In this document: piece by piece, positions 15,346 to 23,794 of the stretch
Numbering within the stretch: the first letter of the stretch is position 1
Layout of the letters: each line of letters starts with the position of its first letter
Program-made: the position numbers and the translations under genes
DNA from: Sphaerisporangium rufum
Lineage (GTDB): Bacteria > Actinomycetota > Actinomycetes > Streptosporangiales > Streptosporangiaceae
NCBI RefSeq assembly: GCF_016863395.1
Contig: NZ_BOOU01000006.1
Span: forward strand, 1 to 57,940
Direction of reading: 5' to 3'
DNA: 57,940 nt
Notes under the pieces: generated by a model
What the model saw: the letters and a program-made list of their open reading frames with translations, nothing else
Databases searched by the model: none
What the model was told of the DNA's origin: nothing

Positions 15346-15384
15346 GGCTTTGAGACTGTCCTCAGCTGCCCGGATGGCGGCGGC

Positions 15385-15996
15385 TCACGACCCTTGCGGC
15401 TGCGCTTGTCGCCCTCCGGCCTCGTAGGGCGCCCACCCCTTATCGAGAAGGTGGAACCCCGCATCGATGGCCGCCGCCGGATCGGGCTCACGGATGGCCA
15501 TGAGCTGAATCTGCAGGGCAAACCGGACGTAGAACCGGATCTCTTCGCTTGGCTCCTCCAGCGCGAATTCCTGGGTGATCGCCGCGGCCAAGGCTTCCTC
15601 CTGCCGCAACCACATCTTCTCCGCGTAGTCGACCAGAGCCGGCGTCTCCTCCATGAGAGCGAGTATTCGGCTCTGCGGCTCGGATCTGAGCGCGGCGATT
15701 TCGGAGAGGTAATGGGCCTTCAGCGCGTCGGAGATCGAGGTGCCCGTCATGCGGCCACTCACCGCAGCGACCAGGTGGTCGCGCCGCTCGCCTTCGTCAC
15801 TGAAGACCAGCGCTTCCTTGTGCGGGAAGTGTGTGAAGACCGTCTTGGGCGACACATCGGCCGCATCTGCGATCTCGCGCACGGTCACCGCATCGAAGCC
15901 GCGTGCGAGGAAAAGCGTCGTCGCCGCCTCCAGTATCGCCGCCCGCGTCGCCGCCTTCTTGCGCTCACGTCGGCCCGCCGTCGCTGCATCCACCAT
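15385..15996 (-). CDS. TetR-family transcriptional regulator
   Basis: Repressor-type regulator of 203 residues. The N-terminal helix-turn-helix is plain (AAILEAATTLFLARGFDAVTVREIADAADVSPKTVFTHFPHKEALV), followed by an all-helical ligand domain. The ATG at 15996 (MVDAATAGRRERKK) is preferred over upstream in-frame starts because the upstream residues are hydrophobic and not family-like. It is divergent from a DUF998 membrane protein, and a 12-base inverted repeat brackets the promoter of that gene. It is therefore probably the local repressor. GC content is lower than in the neighbours. Confidence 0.9.
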   Translation of the reverse strand: MVDAATAGRRERKKAATRAAILEAATTLFLARGFDAVTVREIADAADVSPKTVFTHFPHKEALVFSDEGERRDHLVAAVSGRMTGTSISDALKAHYLSEIAALRSEPQSRILALMEETPALVDYAEKMWLRQEEALAAAITQEFALEEPSEEIRFYVRFALQIQLMAIREPDPAAAIDAGFHLLDKGWAPYEAGGRQAQPQGS

Positions 15997-16017
15997 GGCG
16001 CACACCCTACACCCGAA

Positions 16018-16061
16018 CACTAAGTATATTGACAGTAAAAGTAGTCTCGATATAGTTAGTG
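16018..16061. promoter_or_regulatory. Promoter of the DUF998 gene within a TetR-type operator
   Basis: TTGACA (16029-16034) and TATAGT (16051-16056) with a 16-base spacer form a good plus-strand promoter. The arms CACTAAGTATAT (16018-16029) and ATATAGTTAGTG (16050-16061) are inverted copies with one mismatch and overlap both hexamers. Their centres are 32 bases apart, about three helical turns. The layout fits repression by the divergent TetR protein. Confidence 0.55.
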
Positions 16062-16263
16062 AGTGAGTGAAGTCAGGCATCCTCGCTCATGGCGTACTCG
16101 TTGACGGTTACCGGGCTCCTAGGCAATGAGGTCTCAGCCCAGCCGCTCGCCCTCCGGCGCGCCCGAAGGTCGCCGCCGTCGATCGGGAGTCGCAGGCACA
16201 AGCAAGGCGCGTCAATCTCCGGCGGGCCCTCCCGCCGATTCCGCCACCAGAAGGGACCCGACC

Positions 16264-17025
16264 ATGTCCGAAGCAATGGACTCACGGCCTAAAAGTCGCG
16301 AGATGCCTGCCTCCGGCGTGCGCTTGCCCGCGCAGCGCCGAGTGGCGGGAGCGTTGCTCATCGCCGGGCCGGCGATCTTCCTGCTCGGGGAGTTCGTCGC
16401 CGCCGCAGCATGGACCGACCCCGCCTACAGCTACACGCACCATTTCATCAGCAACCTCGGAGTCCACGGGCCCTCGACTCTGTTCGGGCAGTACATGTAC
16501 TCGCCCCTGGCCTGGGTGATGAACGCCGGATTCCTCCTATTCGGGATCACGATCCTGGCCGGAGTGGCCACACTGCGCGACCTGACGGGCGGCCGCCGTT
16601 GGGCCGTGCTCGCCCCCGCGACGCTGCTGGCCGTCAGCGGCGTCCTGCTGGCGCTGTTCCCCGGATCTGGCGAGGCACTCGACAACGGCACCGGTGAGTA
16701 CCACAGCATGGGAGCATTCGCCGGCTTCGTCGGCGGGAACGCGCTGGTCATCGTGCTCGGAAGCAGATGGCGGCGCATCGGCATCTCTCCGCGAACGGGG
16801 CGAGCACTGATCACGGTCGGCGTGATCGGCCTGCTTTCAATGGTGCTCTACCTCGCGATGATCTTTACCGCGGACGACACCCCCGTCGGCATCATCGGCC
16901 TCATCGAACGCGGCGCCGTTCACCCGTTCTTGATCGGCCTCATCTGCGCTGGAGCACCGATCTGGAAGCGGAAGACAGTGAACGAACCCCTCGCGTCCCG
17001 CGTCACCAGGGAAATGGCGGCCTGA
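16264..17025 (+). CDS. DUF998 family integral membrane protein
   Basis: Membrane protein of 253 residues with about six helices. The first follows a 25-residue cytoplasmic tail (VAGALLIAGPAIFLLGEFVAAAAW). The family pattern HHFISNLGVHGPSTLFGQYMYSPLAWVMNAGF and the loop GTGEYHSMGAFAGFVGGN are typical of DUF998, whose role is not established. ATG 16264 is preceded by AGAAGGGA. It is divergent from a TetR gene and probably under its control. The AT-rich promoter and local composition suggest a recently acquired two-gene unit. Confidence 0.8.
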   Translation: MSEAMDSRPKSREMPASGVRLPAQRRVAGALLIAGPAIFLLGEFVAAAAWTDPAYSYTHHFISNLGVHGPSTLFGQYMYSPLAWVMNAGFLLFGITILAGVATLRDLTGGRRWAVLAPATLLAVSGVLLALFPGSGEALDNGTGEYHSMGAFAGFVGGNALVIVLGSRWRRIGISPRTGRALITVGVIGLLSMVLYLAMIFTADDTPVGIIGLIERGAVHPFLIGLICAGAPIWKRKTVNEPLASRVTREMAA

Positions 17026-17054
17026 CGCCGAACTCTTCGAGCACTGCGGCCCCG

Positions 17055-17648
17055 TCAGGGTTCGCGTGCCCCCGTTTCGGCCGCCGCGGAGCCGGGCGCG
17101 CGATCGAACAACAGGTCGAGCGCACGCTGCGCGACTTCACTCCGGGTGTGCTGCTGGTGATCGGCGGCCAGGAAGTGCACGCCGATGGCCATGCAGAAGG
17201 CGAGCAGGGCGCGAGCCTCGATCTCCTCCGGGTCCGAGCAGAAGGTGCCGATCATCTGGCGCAGCAACGCCATCCGCCGGTTGTCTACCGCGTGCAACCG
17301 CTCGGCGACCACCTCGTCGCGCCGCGCCCAGCTGCGGATCGCCAGGTCGATCGGCAGCAACCGGCTGCTCGAGAACGTGAGCACGCCGGCCCGCTGGATC
17401 CGGCTGCGCGGGTCGCCCCCCTCACGCTGGACGCGCGCGATCACCTCGTCCGTGCTCTCGCGCTCCCACACGTCGAGCATCGCGCGCAGCAGCGCGTCAC
17501 GGTCGTCGAAGAAGCCGTAGAAACCGCCCTTGGTGACGCCGAGCCGCTTCGCGAGCACCTCGACCCGGACGGCGTCCGGGCCGCCCTCGGCCAGGACCAG
17601 CAGGCCCTCCTCGATCCACCGGTCGCGGGGCGTGCGGGTGGCACCCAC
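17055..17648 (-). CDS. TetR-family transcriptional regulator
   Basis: Regulator of 197 residues with an N-terminal helix-turn-helix (RVEVLAKRLGVTKGGFYGFFDDRDALLRAML) and a C-terminal helical domain of the TetR_C type. It begins with GTG at 17648. It is divergent from the DUF2867-like gene, and the shared 92-base region holds two copies of the palindrome TACGnnnnCGTA. It most likely represses that operon and itself. The ligand is unknown. Confidence 0.9.
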   Translation of the reverse strand: MGATRTPRDRWIEEGLLVLAEGGPDAVRVEVLAKRLGVTKGGFYGFFDDRDALLRAMLDVWERESTDEVIARVQREGGDPRSRIQRAGVLTFSSSRLLPIDLAIRSWARRDEVVAERLHAVDNRRMALLRQMIGTFCSDPEEIEARALLAFCMAIGVHFLAADHQQHTRSEVAQRALDLLFDRAPGSAAAETGAREP

Positions 17649-17672
17649 GGCGTCTCACCTCGTCCTGTTGTA

Positions 17673-17718
17673 TACGCAACCGTACATTTCTGCTAGCGTG
17701 CCAATGTACGGTACCGTA
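17673..17718. promoter_or_regulatory. Two TACGnnnnCGTA operators in a divergent promoter region
   Basis: TACGCAACCGTA (17673-17684) and TACGGTACCGTA (17707-17718) are two copies of one palindromic consensus with centres 34 bases apart. Viewed across them, ACCGTACATT (17679-17688) and AATGTACGGT (17703-17712) also form a perfect 10-base inverted repeat. The site lies between a TetR gene and its probable target operon. Confidence 0.65.
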
Positions 17719-17740
17719 TATCACGAATGGAGCTGTCCCT

Positions 17741-18244
17741 ATGAGCGTAGGCGCGGCCGTCAGCACCGTAGGGACCGAACGTCTGCCCGCGCCGGTGCGG
17801 GCCCTCAGTTCCCTGTCTCGGATCGACTATGCCGACCACTTCGTGCTACCGACCGACGCCGCCGCGACGGCCGAACGGTGGGCCCGGGTGATGTTCGGGG
17901 ACAGGCCCGACGCCGTCGAGCTGTTCCTGTGGCGGGGCCTACTGGGCCTGCGGCTCGGCCGGACCGTGTCGGCGGACACCGTGGCCGGCTGGCGGATCGG
18001 CGAGCGGGGTGACGGATGGATCCGGCTCGAGGCCACCTCTTGGTTCCTGGCTGCCGACCTGGTCGTCCAGGCGACCGGTGACAGCGTGGCCCTGGGAACA
18101 TTTCTCCGCTACGACCGCCGGCCGGCGCACCTGCTCTGGCCTCCGCTGTCGCTCCTGCATCGCCGGCTCGTGCCCGGCGTACTACGCAAGGCGGCGTCGC
18201 GGATCGAGGCGGACGAGGCCCGCGGCGGGGTGTCGGGCCGATGA
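17741..18244 (+). CDS. DUF2867-like protein
   Basis: Soluble protein of 167 residues. The pattern SRIDYADHFVLPT, LFLWRGLLGLRLG, AGWRIGERGDGWIRLEATSWFLAADLVVQ and LWPPLSLLHRRLVPGVLRKAA resembles DUF2867/SRPBCC-type proteins commonly paired with TetR regulators in actinomycetes. It is probably a small-ligand-binding helix-grip fold; no catalytic residues stand out. Its stop overlaps the following SGNH hydrolase start as ATGA, so the two form an operon controlled from the double operator upstream. Confidence 0.6.
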   Translation: MSVGAAVSTVGTERLPAPVRALSSLSRIDYADHFVLPTDAAATAERWARVMFGDRPDAVELFLWRGLLGLRLGRTVSADTVAGWRIGERGDGWIRLEATSWFLAADLVVQATGDSVALGTFLRYDRRPAHLLWPPLSLLHRRLVPGVLRKAASRIEADEARGGVSGR

Positions 18245-18933
18245 TGAAGGCGTTGGACCGGCCCATCGCCGCGATGCAGGGCTTGTGGCTCAAGGCCACC
18301 ATCAAGATGGCGCCGCCGGCGGCCGGGCCGACCACCGGCATGGCCGGAACGTCCATGGCGGGCCGGCCCTTGCGTGTCGCCGTCCTCGGTGACTCCACGG
18401 CGGCCGGGTGCGGAGTCGACACCCATGATGAGAGCTTCACCGGGTGGCTCGCCCGAGAACTGGCCTCGCGCACGCGGCGGCCGGTGCGGTGGCAGGTGGT
18501 CGGCCAGTTCGGCGCCACCGCGCGCCGTATCCGCTATCGGCTGCTGTCGGAGATCGGCGAGGATCTCGATGCGGCCGTCCTCCTGGCCGGCGGCAACGAC
18601 GTCATGGGCGGCCGGCTCCCCGACGAGTGGGCCGCGGACCTGGCGGCCATCGTCGACGATCTCTCGGCGCGCTCCGGCCATGTGATCGTGGCCGGCACCC
18701 CGCCCTTCGCACTGTTTCCGTCGATCCCGCCGGCCCTCGGCCGGGTGTTGACCGCGCGCGCTGAGGCACTCGACAAGGCCTCGCGCGACATCTGCCGGAC
18801 GCGCCCGAGCACGACCTGGGTCACGATGACCGAAATCCCGCCGCGGCATTTCTTCGCAACGGACCGATTCCATCTTTCGGCGGCCGGCTACCGGCGCTGG
18901 TCCCAGATCATCGCCGACCACATTCCGATCTGA
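18241..18933 (+). CDS. SGNH/GDSL-family hydrolase
   Basis: Serine esterase or lipase-like enzyme, 230 residues. Block I is VAVLGDSTAAGCG with the GDS nucleophile, block III is LLAGGNDVMGG (GxND) and block V is ATDRFHLSAAGY with the Asp-His pair, so the catalytic set is complete. No clear signal peptide is present, so it may be cytoplasmic. It is translationally coupled to the DUF2867-like gene by a 4-base overlap. The substrate is not evident; coupling suggests that both proteins handle the same lipophilic ester. Confidence 0.87.
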   Translation: MMKALDRPIAAMQGLWLKATIKMAPPAAGPTTGMAGTSMAGRPLRVAVLGDSTAAGCGVDTHDESFTGWLARELASRTRRPVRWQVVGQFGATARRIRYRLLSEIGEDLDAAVLLAGGNDVMGGRLPDEWAADLAAIVDDLSARSGHVIVAGTPPFALFPSIPPALGRVLTARAEALDKASRDICRTRPSTTWVTMTEIPPRHFFATDRFHLSAAGYRRWSQIIADHIPI

Positions 18934-19091
18934 CGGGTCGCGCACGCTTTCAGATCATCCAGCGGTCAACCGGTCCGCCACGAACGCGTCGACGGCTGAA
19001 CCCCGCCCCTGCCCTCGACTCGGCCCGCAGCGCGAACGGCGACCGCGAAATGCGGTCGTAGGGCTCCTCGGGGGTTGGCTACAGTGCCGGG

Positions 19092-20522
19092 ATGTCTTCC
19101 CATCGCGATCTGCTGCCGCGTTCGACTCCGGCCACCTCGGGGGTGTCGTCGCGGGCGATCGCCGCGTTGCTGGACCGGCTGGAGGCGCGGTCCATCGAGT
19201 GTCACTCGATCATGATCGTCCGGCGCGGTCAGGTCGTCGCCGAGGGGTGGTGGGCGCCGTACTCGACCGGGCGCCCGCACCTGCTCTACTCGGTGACCAA
19301 GTCGTTCACCTCGATCGCCGCGGGCCTGGCGATCGCCGACGGGCTGCTCTCATTGGACGACCGGGTGGTGGACGTGCTGCCCGAGCACGTTCCAGACGAC
19401 ATCTCCGAGCAGGGACGCCGCCTCACCCTGCACCACCTGCTGTCCATGACGGCCGGGCACCGCACCGACAGCCTGGCCGACGCCTGGGCACTGGAGCCGG
19501 GCGACCTGGTGAAGGGCTTCCTGCGCGTGCCGTTCCCCGAGCGCGAGGGCACCCGGCACGCCTACGACAACGCGACCACGTTCCTGGTGGCCCGGATGGT
19601 GGAGCGGGTCACCGGTCGCCCCCTGCCGCAGTTGCTCGACGAGCGCCTCTTCCGGCCGATGGGCATCGGCCACGCCGAATGGGACCGGGTGGCCAGCGGC
19701 GAGGTCTTCGGGTTCCACGGCCTGCACCTCACCACCGAGGCCGTCGCCGCGTTCGGGGAGCTGCTACGGCACGGGGGCCGCTGGGGCGACCGGCAGCTCG
19801 TCCCGCGTGACTGGGTGGAGCTGGCCACCCGCCGGCACATCGGCACCCTGCCGGACGAGGACGGCTCGGAGAAGGCCGACTTCCTCCAGGGGTACGGGTA
19901 CCAGTTCTGGATGTCACGGCACGGCTACCACGCCGACGGCGCCTACGGCCAGAAATGCCTGGTCGTCCCGGCGCACGACCTGGTGATCGCGGTGACCTCC
20001 GCCACCACGGAGGTGCAGGCCATGCACGACGCGATCTGGGAGTGCCTGCTGCCCGGCCTGGACCGGCCGGACGACGCCCGCGACGACGAGATCCTCGCCG
20101 ACCGGCTGCGCCGGCTGTCATTGCCGCCGGTCCCGGGGACGGCCGACCCGGGGCGTTCGGCCAAGGCGACACTCGACGCCTCGGCCGAGGATTCCGCGCT
20201 GCCCGGCGGGACCACCGTCGTGATCGATCCGGTGGCCGGCGGCTGGGCGGTGCGGTTCGGGTCGTTTCTCACCGTCGAGGTGGGCCACGGCGAATGGCGG
20301 GAAGGCTCACCGCTCGGCCGCCCGGTCGTCGCGACGGGCGGCTGGCAGGGCGACACGTTCGTCGCCGACCTCTACGTCATCACCTCGCCGCACCGGGTCC
20401 GGCTGGTGGTCGACGCCCGCGCCGGGACCGCGACGGCGACGTGGAACATCCCCCCGCTGAGCAACCTCGACCTGATGGTGCACCTGCGGTCGCCGCTGAC
20501 GACCCGGCCGGACGTCGCCTAG
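19092..20522 (+). CDS. Serine hydrolase (beta-lactamase-fold)
   Basis: Penicillin-binding-protein-like hydrolase of 476 residues without a signal peptide. The nucleophile motif is SVTK (LLYSVTKSFTSIA), the second motif YDN (RHAYDNATTFLVARM) and the third region HADGAYGQKCLVV. A C-terminal beta-rich domain of about 130 residues follows (TTVVIDPVAGGWAVRFGSFLTVEV). This resembles EstB or 6-aminohexanoate-dimer-hydrolase relatives; the activity cannot be assigned. It starts at ATG 19092. It is convergent with an alpha/beta hydrolase across a strong hairpin. Confidence 0.88.
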   Translation: MSSHRDLLPRSTPATSGVSSRAIAALLDRLEARSIECHSIMIVRRGQVVAEGWWAPYSTGRPHLLYSVTKSFTSIAAGLAIADGLLSLDDRVVDVLPEHVPDDISEQGRRLTLHHLLSMTAGHRTDSLADAWALEPGDLVKGFLRVPFPEREGTRHAYDNATTFLVARMVERVTGRPLPQLLDERLFRPMGIGHAEWDRVASGEVFGFHGLHLTTEAVAAFGELLRHGGRWGDRQLVPRDWVELATRRHIGTLPDEDGSEKADFLQGYGYQFWMSRHGYHADGAYGQKCLVVPAHDLVIAVTSATTEVQAMHDAIWECLLPGLDRPDDARDDEILADRLRRLSLPPVPGTADPGRSAKATLDASAEDSALPGGTTVVIDPVAGGWAVRFGSFLTVEVGHGEWREGSPLGRPVVATGGWQGDTFVADLYVITSPHRVRLVVDARAGTATATWNIPPLSNLDLMVHLRSPLTTRPDVA

Positions 20523-20536
20523 GTGCCGGCCGGCCA

Positions 20537-20576
20537 GGTCCGGCCTCGGAGTACAGCGCCTTCCCGAGGCCGGACC
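20537..20576. terminator. Bidirectional hairpin terminator between convergent genes
   Basis: Perfect 13-base inverted repeat GGTCCGGCCTCGG / CCGAGGCCGGACC with a 14-base loop, placed between the stops at 20522 and 20625. No T-run. The position and strength suit termination in both directions. Confidence 0.6.
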
Positions 20577-20624
20577 GGCCCGGGGCGATCTCGGCGGCGA
20601 GACGTCTTCGCCGCCGTCTTCGTC

Positions 20625-21476
20625 TCAGGCCCGCAGGAACACGGCGATCGGCTCGGCCTGGCCGAAGATGGCGTGACCGGCGTCGGGGAGCAGCATCACC
20701 GTCGAGTGCGGCACGCACTCAGCGACCCGGCGGGCGGTCTGGTGGGAGTCGAACATGGCGTCGCGGCCACCGACGATGACGAGCACGGGCATGGTGAGGT
20801 CGCGCAACGCCTCATCGGCGAATACCGGGAGCTTCTCCCGGCGCGGGTTGAAGTGGGTGAAGGTCAGGACGACGGCGTCGAGCGCCTGCCGGTGCTCGTC
20901 CGCGTCCAGTCCTGCGACGGCCATCGCCGACCGGCGTACTCCGTCGCGCCGGAACGGGCGGGCCAGCAGGGCCTTGAAGATCCAGCCGACCTTCTGCCGT
21001 CCCACGCCGCCAGGGCACATCAGCACCAGGCGGGTCACTCGCTCCGGACGGCGGATGGCGTGGTCCAGGGCCGTCCAGCCGCCCAGCGACGTGCCGACGA
21101 ACGCGGCCTCGGCGATCTGGAGTCCTTCCTGTACGTCGTCCAGCCAGCGGGATACCGCATCGGAGTCCAGGGCGGGGCGCGAGGGCGCGCTCATGCCCGG
21201 CTCGCCGACGAGGTCGACGGCGTAGGTGCGGAAGTGCTGCGACCAGGTGGCGACGTCTTCTCGCCACATCGAGGTGTTCGCGCCCGCGCCGTGCAGCAGC
21301 ACCAGGGGCGGCGCGTCCGTCGGGCCGCAGGCCAGCACGAAGGTCTCGCCCTCGCGCGTCGGCACCCGTAGGTGCTCGGCGGGAACCGGCCAGGTCGCCA
21401 GCACCTGCCGGTAGTGGTCGCGGAGCTCGCGTTCACCGGCCTCGGACTTGTAGATCATGGTCATCGCGGATCGCAC
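20625..21476 (-). CDS. Alpha/beta hydrolase
   Basis: Hydrolase of about 283 residues. The oxyanion turn is LVLLHGAGANTSMW, the nucleophile elbow FVGTSLGGWTALDHA, the acid VIVGGRDAMFD and the base PDAGHAIFG, so the catalytic triad is complete. The start chosen is GTG 21476, nine bases after AAGGAGG; ATG 21464 is the alternative. Immediately upstream is a MerR-type promoter with a 19-base spacer. The gene is therefore probably activated by a MerR regulator that is not in the window. The substrate is unknown. Confidence 0.87.
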   Translation of the reverse strand: MRSAMTMIYKSEAGERELRDHYRQVLATWPVPAEHLRVPTREGETFVLACGPTDAPPLVLLHGAGANTSMWREDVATWSQHFRTYAVDLVGEPGMSAPSRPALDSDAVSRWLDDVQEGLQIAEAAFVGTSLGGWTALDHAIRRPERVTRLVLMCPGGVGRQKVGWIFKALLARPFRRDGVRRSAMAVAGLDADEHRQALDAVVLTFTHFNPRREKLPVFADEALRDLTMPVLVIVGGRDAMFDSHQTARRVAECVPHSTVMLLPDAGHAIFGQAEPIAVFLRA

Positions 21477-21498
21477 CGGGGACCACCTCCTTGGCAGC

Positions 21499-21529
21499 AG
21501 TGAAGGCCTTGTCACCGTGTCAAGGTCAA
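21499..21529 (-). promoter_or_regulatory. MerR-type promoter with 19-bp spacer and internal palindrome
   Basis: On the minus strand TTGACC (21524-21529) and TTCACT (21499-21504) are separated by 19 bases instead of the usual 17. The spacer holds a near-perfect inverted repeat, CCTTGACAC / GTGACAAGG (21507-21525). Overlong spacers filled by a palindrome are the hallmark of promoters activated by DNA untwisting by MerR-family proteins. The Shine-Dalgarno sequence and GTG of the hydrolase follow directly. Confidence 0.6.
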
Positions 21530-21734
21530 GCTGGTGGCGTCGCGAGAAGGTCTCCACCACGTCCGGTGCTGTCAGGGCGCCGGCTGGAAGCCCGAGGTCG
21601 CGTCGCCCTGGCCGGGCGACGCGGGCGGGGTGTCGGCCGGTGCAGGCATGGCCGGCGGCGAGCCGGTCGAACACTCGCGTGACGTCCAGGCCGGGAGGGG
21701 GCGGCCGGCCAGGGTCGCTCCCTCCCGGGAACCG

Positions 21735-23417
21735 TCAACGCCGATGCGCCGGCAGGACCAGCAAGGTGATCGAGTTCGCCGGGTACGCCGCGTCGACCCG
21801 GCCCCGATGCACCCGGAGATCGGCACCGCGCACGATCGAGGTCAGATCGGCCGCGCTGTAGGTGAACCGTTGTGCCTTGGCGTCGCCGCGCAGCCCGGCG
21901 ATCGACAGCGGCGCGGTCAGCTCGCCGCCGGTCTTGTTGATGACCATCAGGGTCAGCGCCTTGTCGCGGGAGCGCTGCGCCCCGTACACCGCCAGCTGCC
22001 CTTGATCGCTGCTGGTGGCCGACACGCTCACGTCACCGAACCGGCTCCCGGCCCCGTCGTAGTTGCGGTACATCCGGAACGCGTAGGCGCCGGGCTGCGC
22101 CGGCTGGGGTTCACCCCAGATGGTGGCGAGGTCCAGGCCCTCCCGCCCGAAGATGCCGAGCACGTCGGCCTGCGCCAGGGCGCCGTTGATGTCGTCCAGC
22201 GCGCCCCAGTTGTACTCGGTGATCGCCGTCTTGGTGCCGGGGTAGTACTGGGCGATCCACTGCTTCATCGTGCGGATGAACTGCAGCGGCGGCGCGTTCA
22301 CGCCGGTGGGCCCGATCCAGGACTCCTCGACGTACGTCGGGTCCCAGAGCGAACGGGTGGAGCGCAGCCGCCACGCGTTGGACTCGGGGTCCTTCCCACC
22401 GTTGATCTGCGGGTAGTAGTGCTGGTCGAAGTAGTCGAGCATGCGCTTGCCGCCGTGCGCGTCGCTGTAGTCCTTCATGTTCTTCAGCCACCACTGCGAC
22501 AGGTTGAGCCCCCCGTGCGCGGCCGCGTCGGCGCCCGGCGCGCAGCCGTCCACCCCGGACGCGACCCACTCGCAGTATCCCCAGCCGGACGGGCCCAGCA
22601 CCGCCGCGCTCGGGTCGGCGGCCTTGATGGCCGCGGCGGTCGCGGTGGCCTTGCCACCCAGCTCGTCGTAGGAGACCGGCTCGGGGTGCACGTCGCGGTG
22701 CGTGGAGTTCCACAACACCGGCTCGTTGTCGAGCTCGTAGATCGACACGCCGCCGCGCGCCGCCTTGCCGAACCGGCTCACCAGATGCGACACCATCTCG
22801 CCGTCGAACGAGGCGTCCGCCGGGATCGAGGTGTCCTCGGGCACCGCCCCGGTGAGGTTCGCGTTGTTCAGCCTGCCGTTGCCGCAGCCGGGGTCCCACT
22901 GGTCGAATGAGTCCTGCTCGGGGAACCGGCTGGAGGGGAACCCGCAGGCGAACGGGTGCTGGTCGGGCGAGTCCTTGGCCACCCAGCCGCTCATCGGCAC
23001 GGTGACGACCTGCTTGGTGCCGCGGTCCCGGTTGGTCTGGACGAACGCCTCGACCGTCTTGTCGGGCCCGGCGACGATGTTCTCGAAGTACCAGTCGCTG
23101 CCCGTGTTGTAGGTGTGGTTCTTGAAGTTGTACCGCGTGCTCGCGTTGCCGCCCCAGCGCGCCACCGGCAGGCCGATCTCGGCGGCGAACGCCGGATCGG
23201 CGCCGTTCATGCCGTAGATGTCCGGACTGATGGCGTGCCGGCCGGCGGACAGGTCCACCGACAGCGTGGGACCCGCCGCGGCCACCGCCGGATCCTGGGC
23301 CGCCTGGACGGTAAGTATCCCCGCCACCAAGGACACCGCCACGCCGAGCGTCGCGGCCGGTCGCGGCCTCCGCCGCCGTTGAGCACCCATCATCGACGCT
23401 CCCGTCAACTGATCCAT
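21735..23417 (-). CDS. Secreted glycoside hydrolase family 44
   Basis: Endo-beta-glucanase or xyloglucanase-like enzyme of 560 residues. A basic N-terminus and hydrophobic stretch (PAATLGVAVSLVAGILTVQAAQDPAVAAA) make an export signal of about 45 residues. The GH44 TIM barrel shows the acid/base glutamate in IYELDNEPVLW and the nucleophile glutamate in AITEYNWGALDD, with WGGNASTRYN near the start. The C-terminus is the usual small beta domain; no carbohydrate-binding module is present. It starts at ATG 23417; ATG 23393 is possible. It stands alone, convergent with nothing, next to an insertion-sequence relic, so it may be acquired. Confidence 0.9.
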   Translation of the reverse strand: MDQLTGASMMGAQRRRRPRPAATLGVAVSLVAGILTVQAAQDPAVAAAGPTLSVDLSAGRHAISPDIYGMNGADPAFAAEIGLPVARWGGNASTRYNFKNHTYNTGSDWYFENIVAGPDKTVEAFVQTNRDRGTKQVVTVPMSGWVAKDSPDQHPFACGFPSSRFPEQDSFDQWDPGCGNGRLNNANLTGAVPEDTSIPADASFDGEMVSHLVSRFGKAARGGVSIYELDNEPVLWNSTHRDVHPEPVSYDELGGKATATAAAIKAADPSAAVLGPSGWGYCEWVASGVDGCAPGADAAAHGGLNLSQWWLKNMKDYSDAHGGKRMLDYFDQHYYPQINGGKDPESNAWRLRSTRSLWDPTYVEESWIGPTGVNAPPLQFIRTMKQWIAQYYPGTKTAITEYNWGALDDINGALAQADVLGIFGREGLDLATIWGEPQPAQPGAYAFRMYRNYDGAGSRFGDVSVSATSSDQGQLAVYGAQRSRDKALTLMVINKTGGELTAPLSIAGLRGDAKAQRFTYSAADLTSIVRGADLRVHRGRVDAAYPANSITLLVLPAHRR

Positions 23418-23794
23418 CGGTCAACAATCGAGGAGCCTGACCCGATGGCTCACCCCGGTCAAGGCACGGCGGTCGCGCGGCGGACGGCCGGCCAAGCGGT
23501 AGCAGGAAGGCTCGGCCCGCCGACTAGGCGCGTCTCCTGGTCAAGCCTCGCCAGCTCGGTACCGGCTCGGTACCGGCCCGGCCACGGTTCAGCGCAACAG
23601 CCTGAAAGTTGCACGCGGCCCGCGCGAGTCCGGCCGCTCAGCGACACGGCGACCTGCGGATCGACGTCGTGTGACGGGTCGACCTCGCTGGTCGCCGGAC
23701 CGCGTTCAGCGGACGACGTCACCTGGTGCGGTGACCGGGAACGGCCAAAGCTGATCGCCCAGGACGGAACGGCGATCGTTCAGGATTCCTGCCA

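Noticed and set aside
23418-23794. C-terminal half of the ISL3 transposase
   Set aside because: None of the three frames shows the expected DDE-domain motifs, so the element is truncated.
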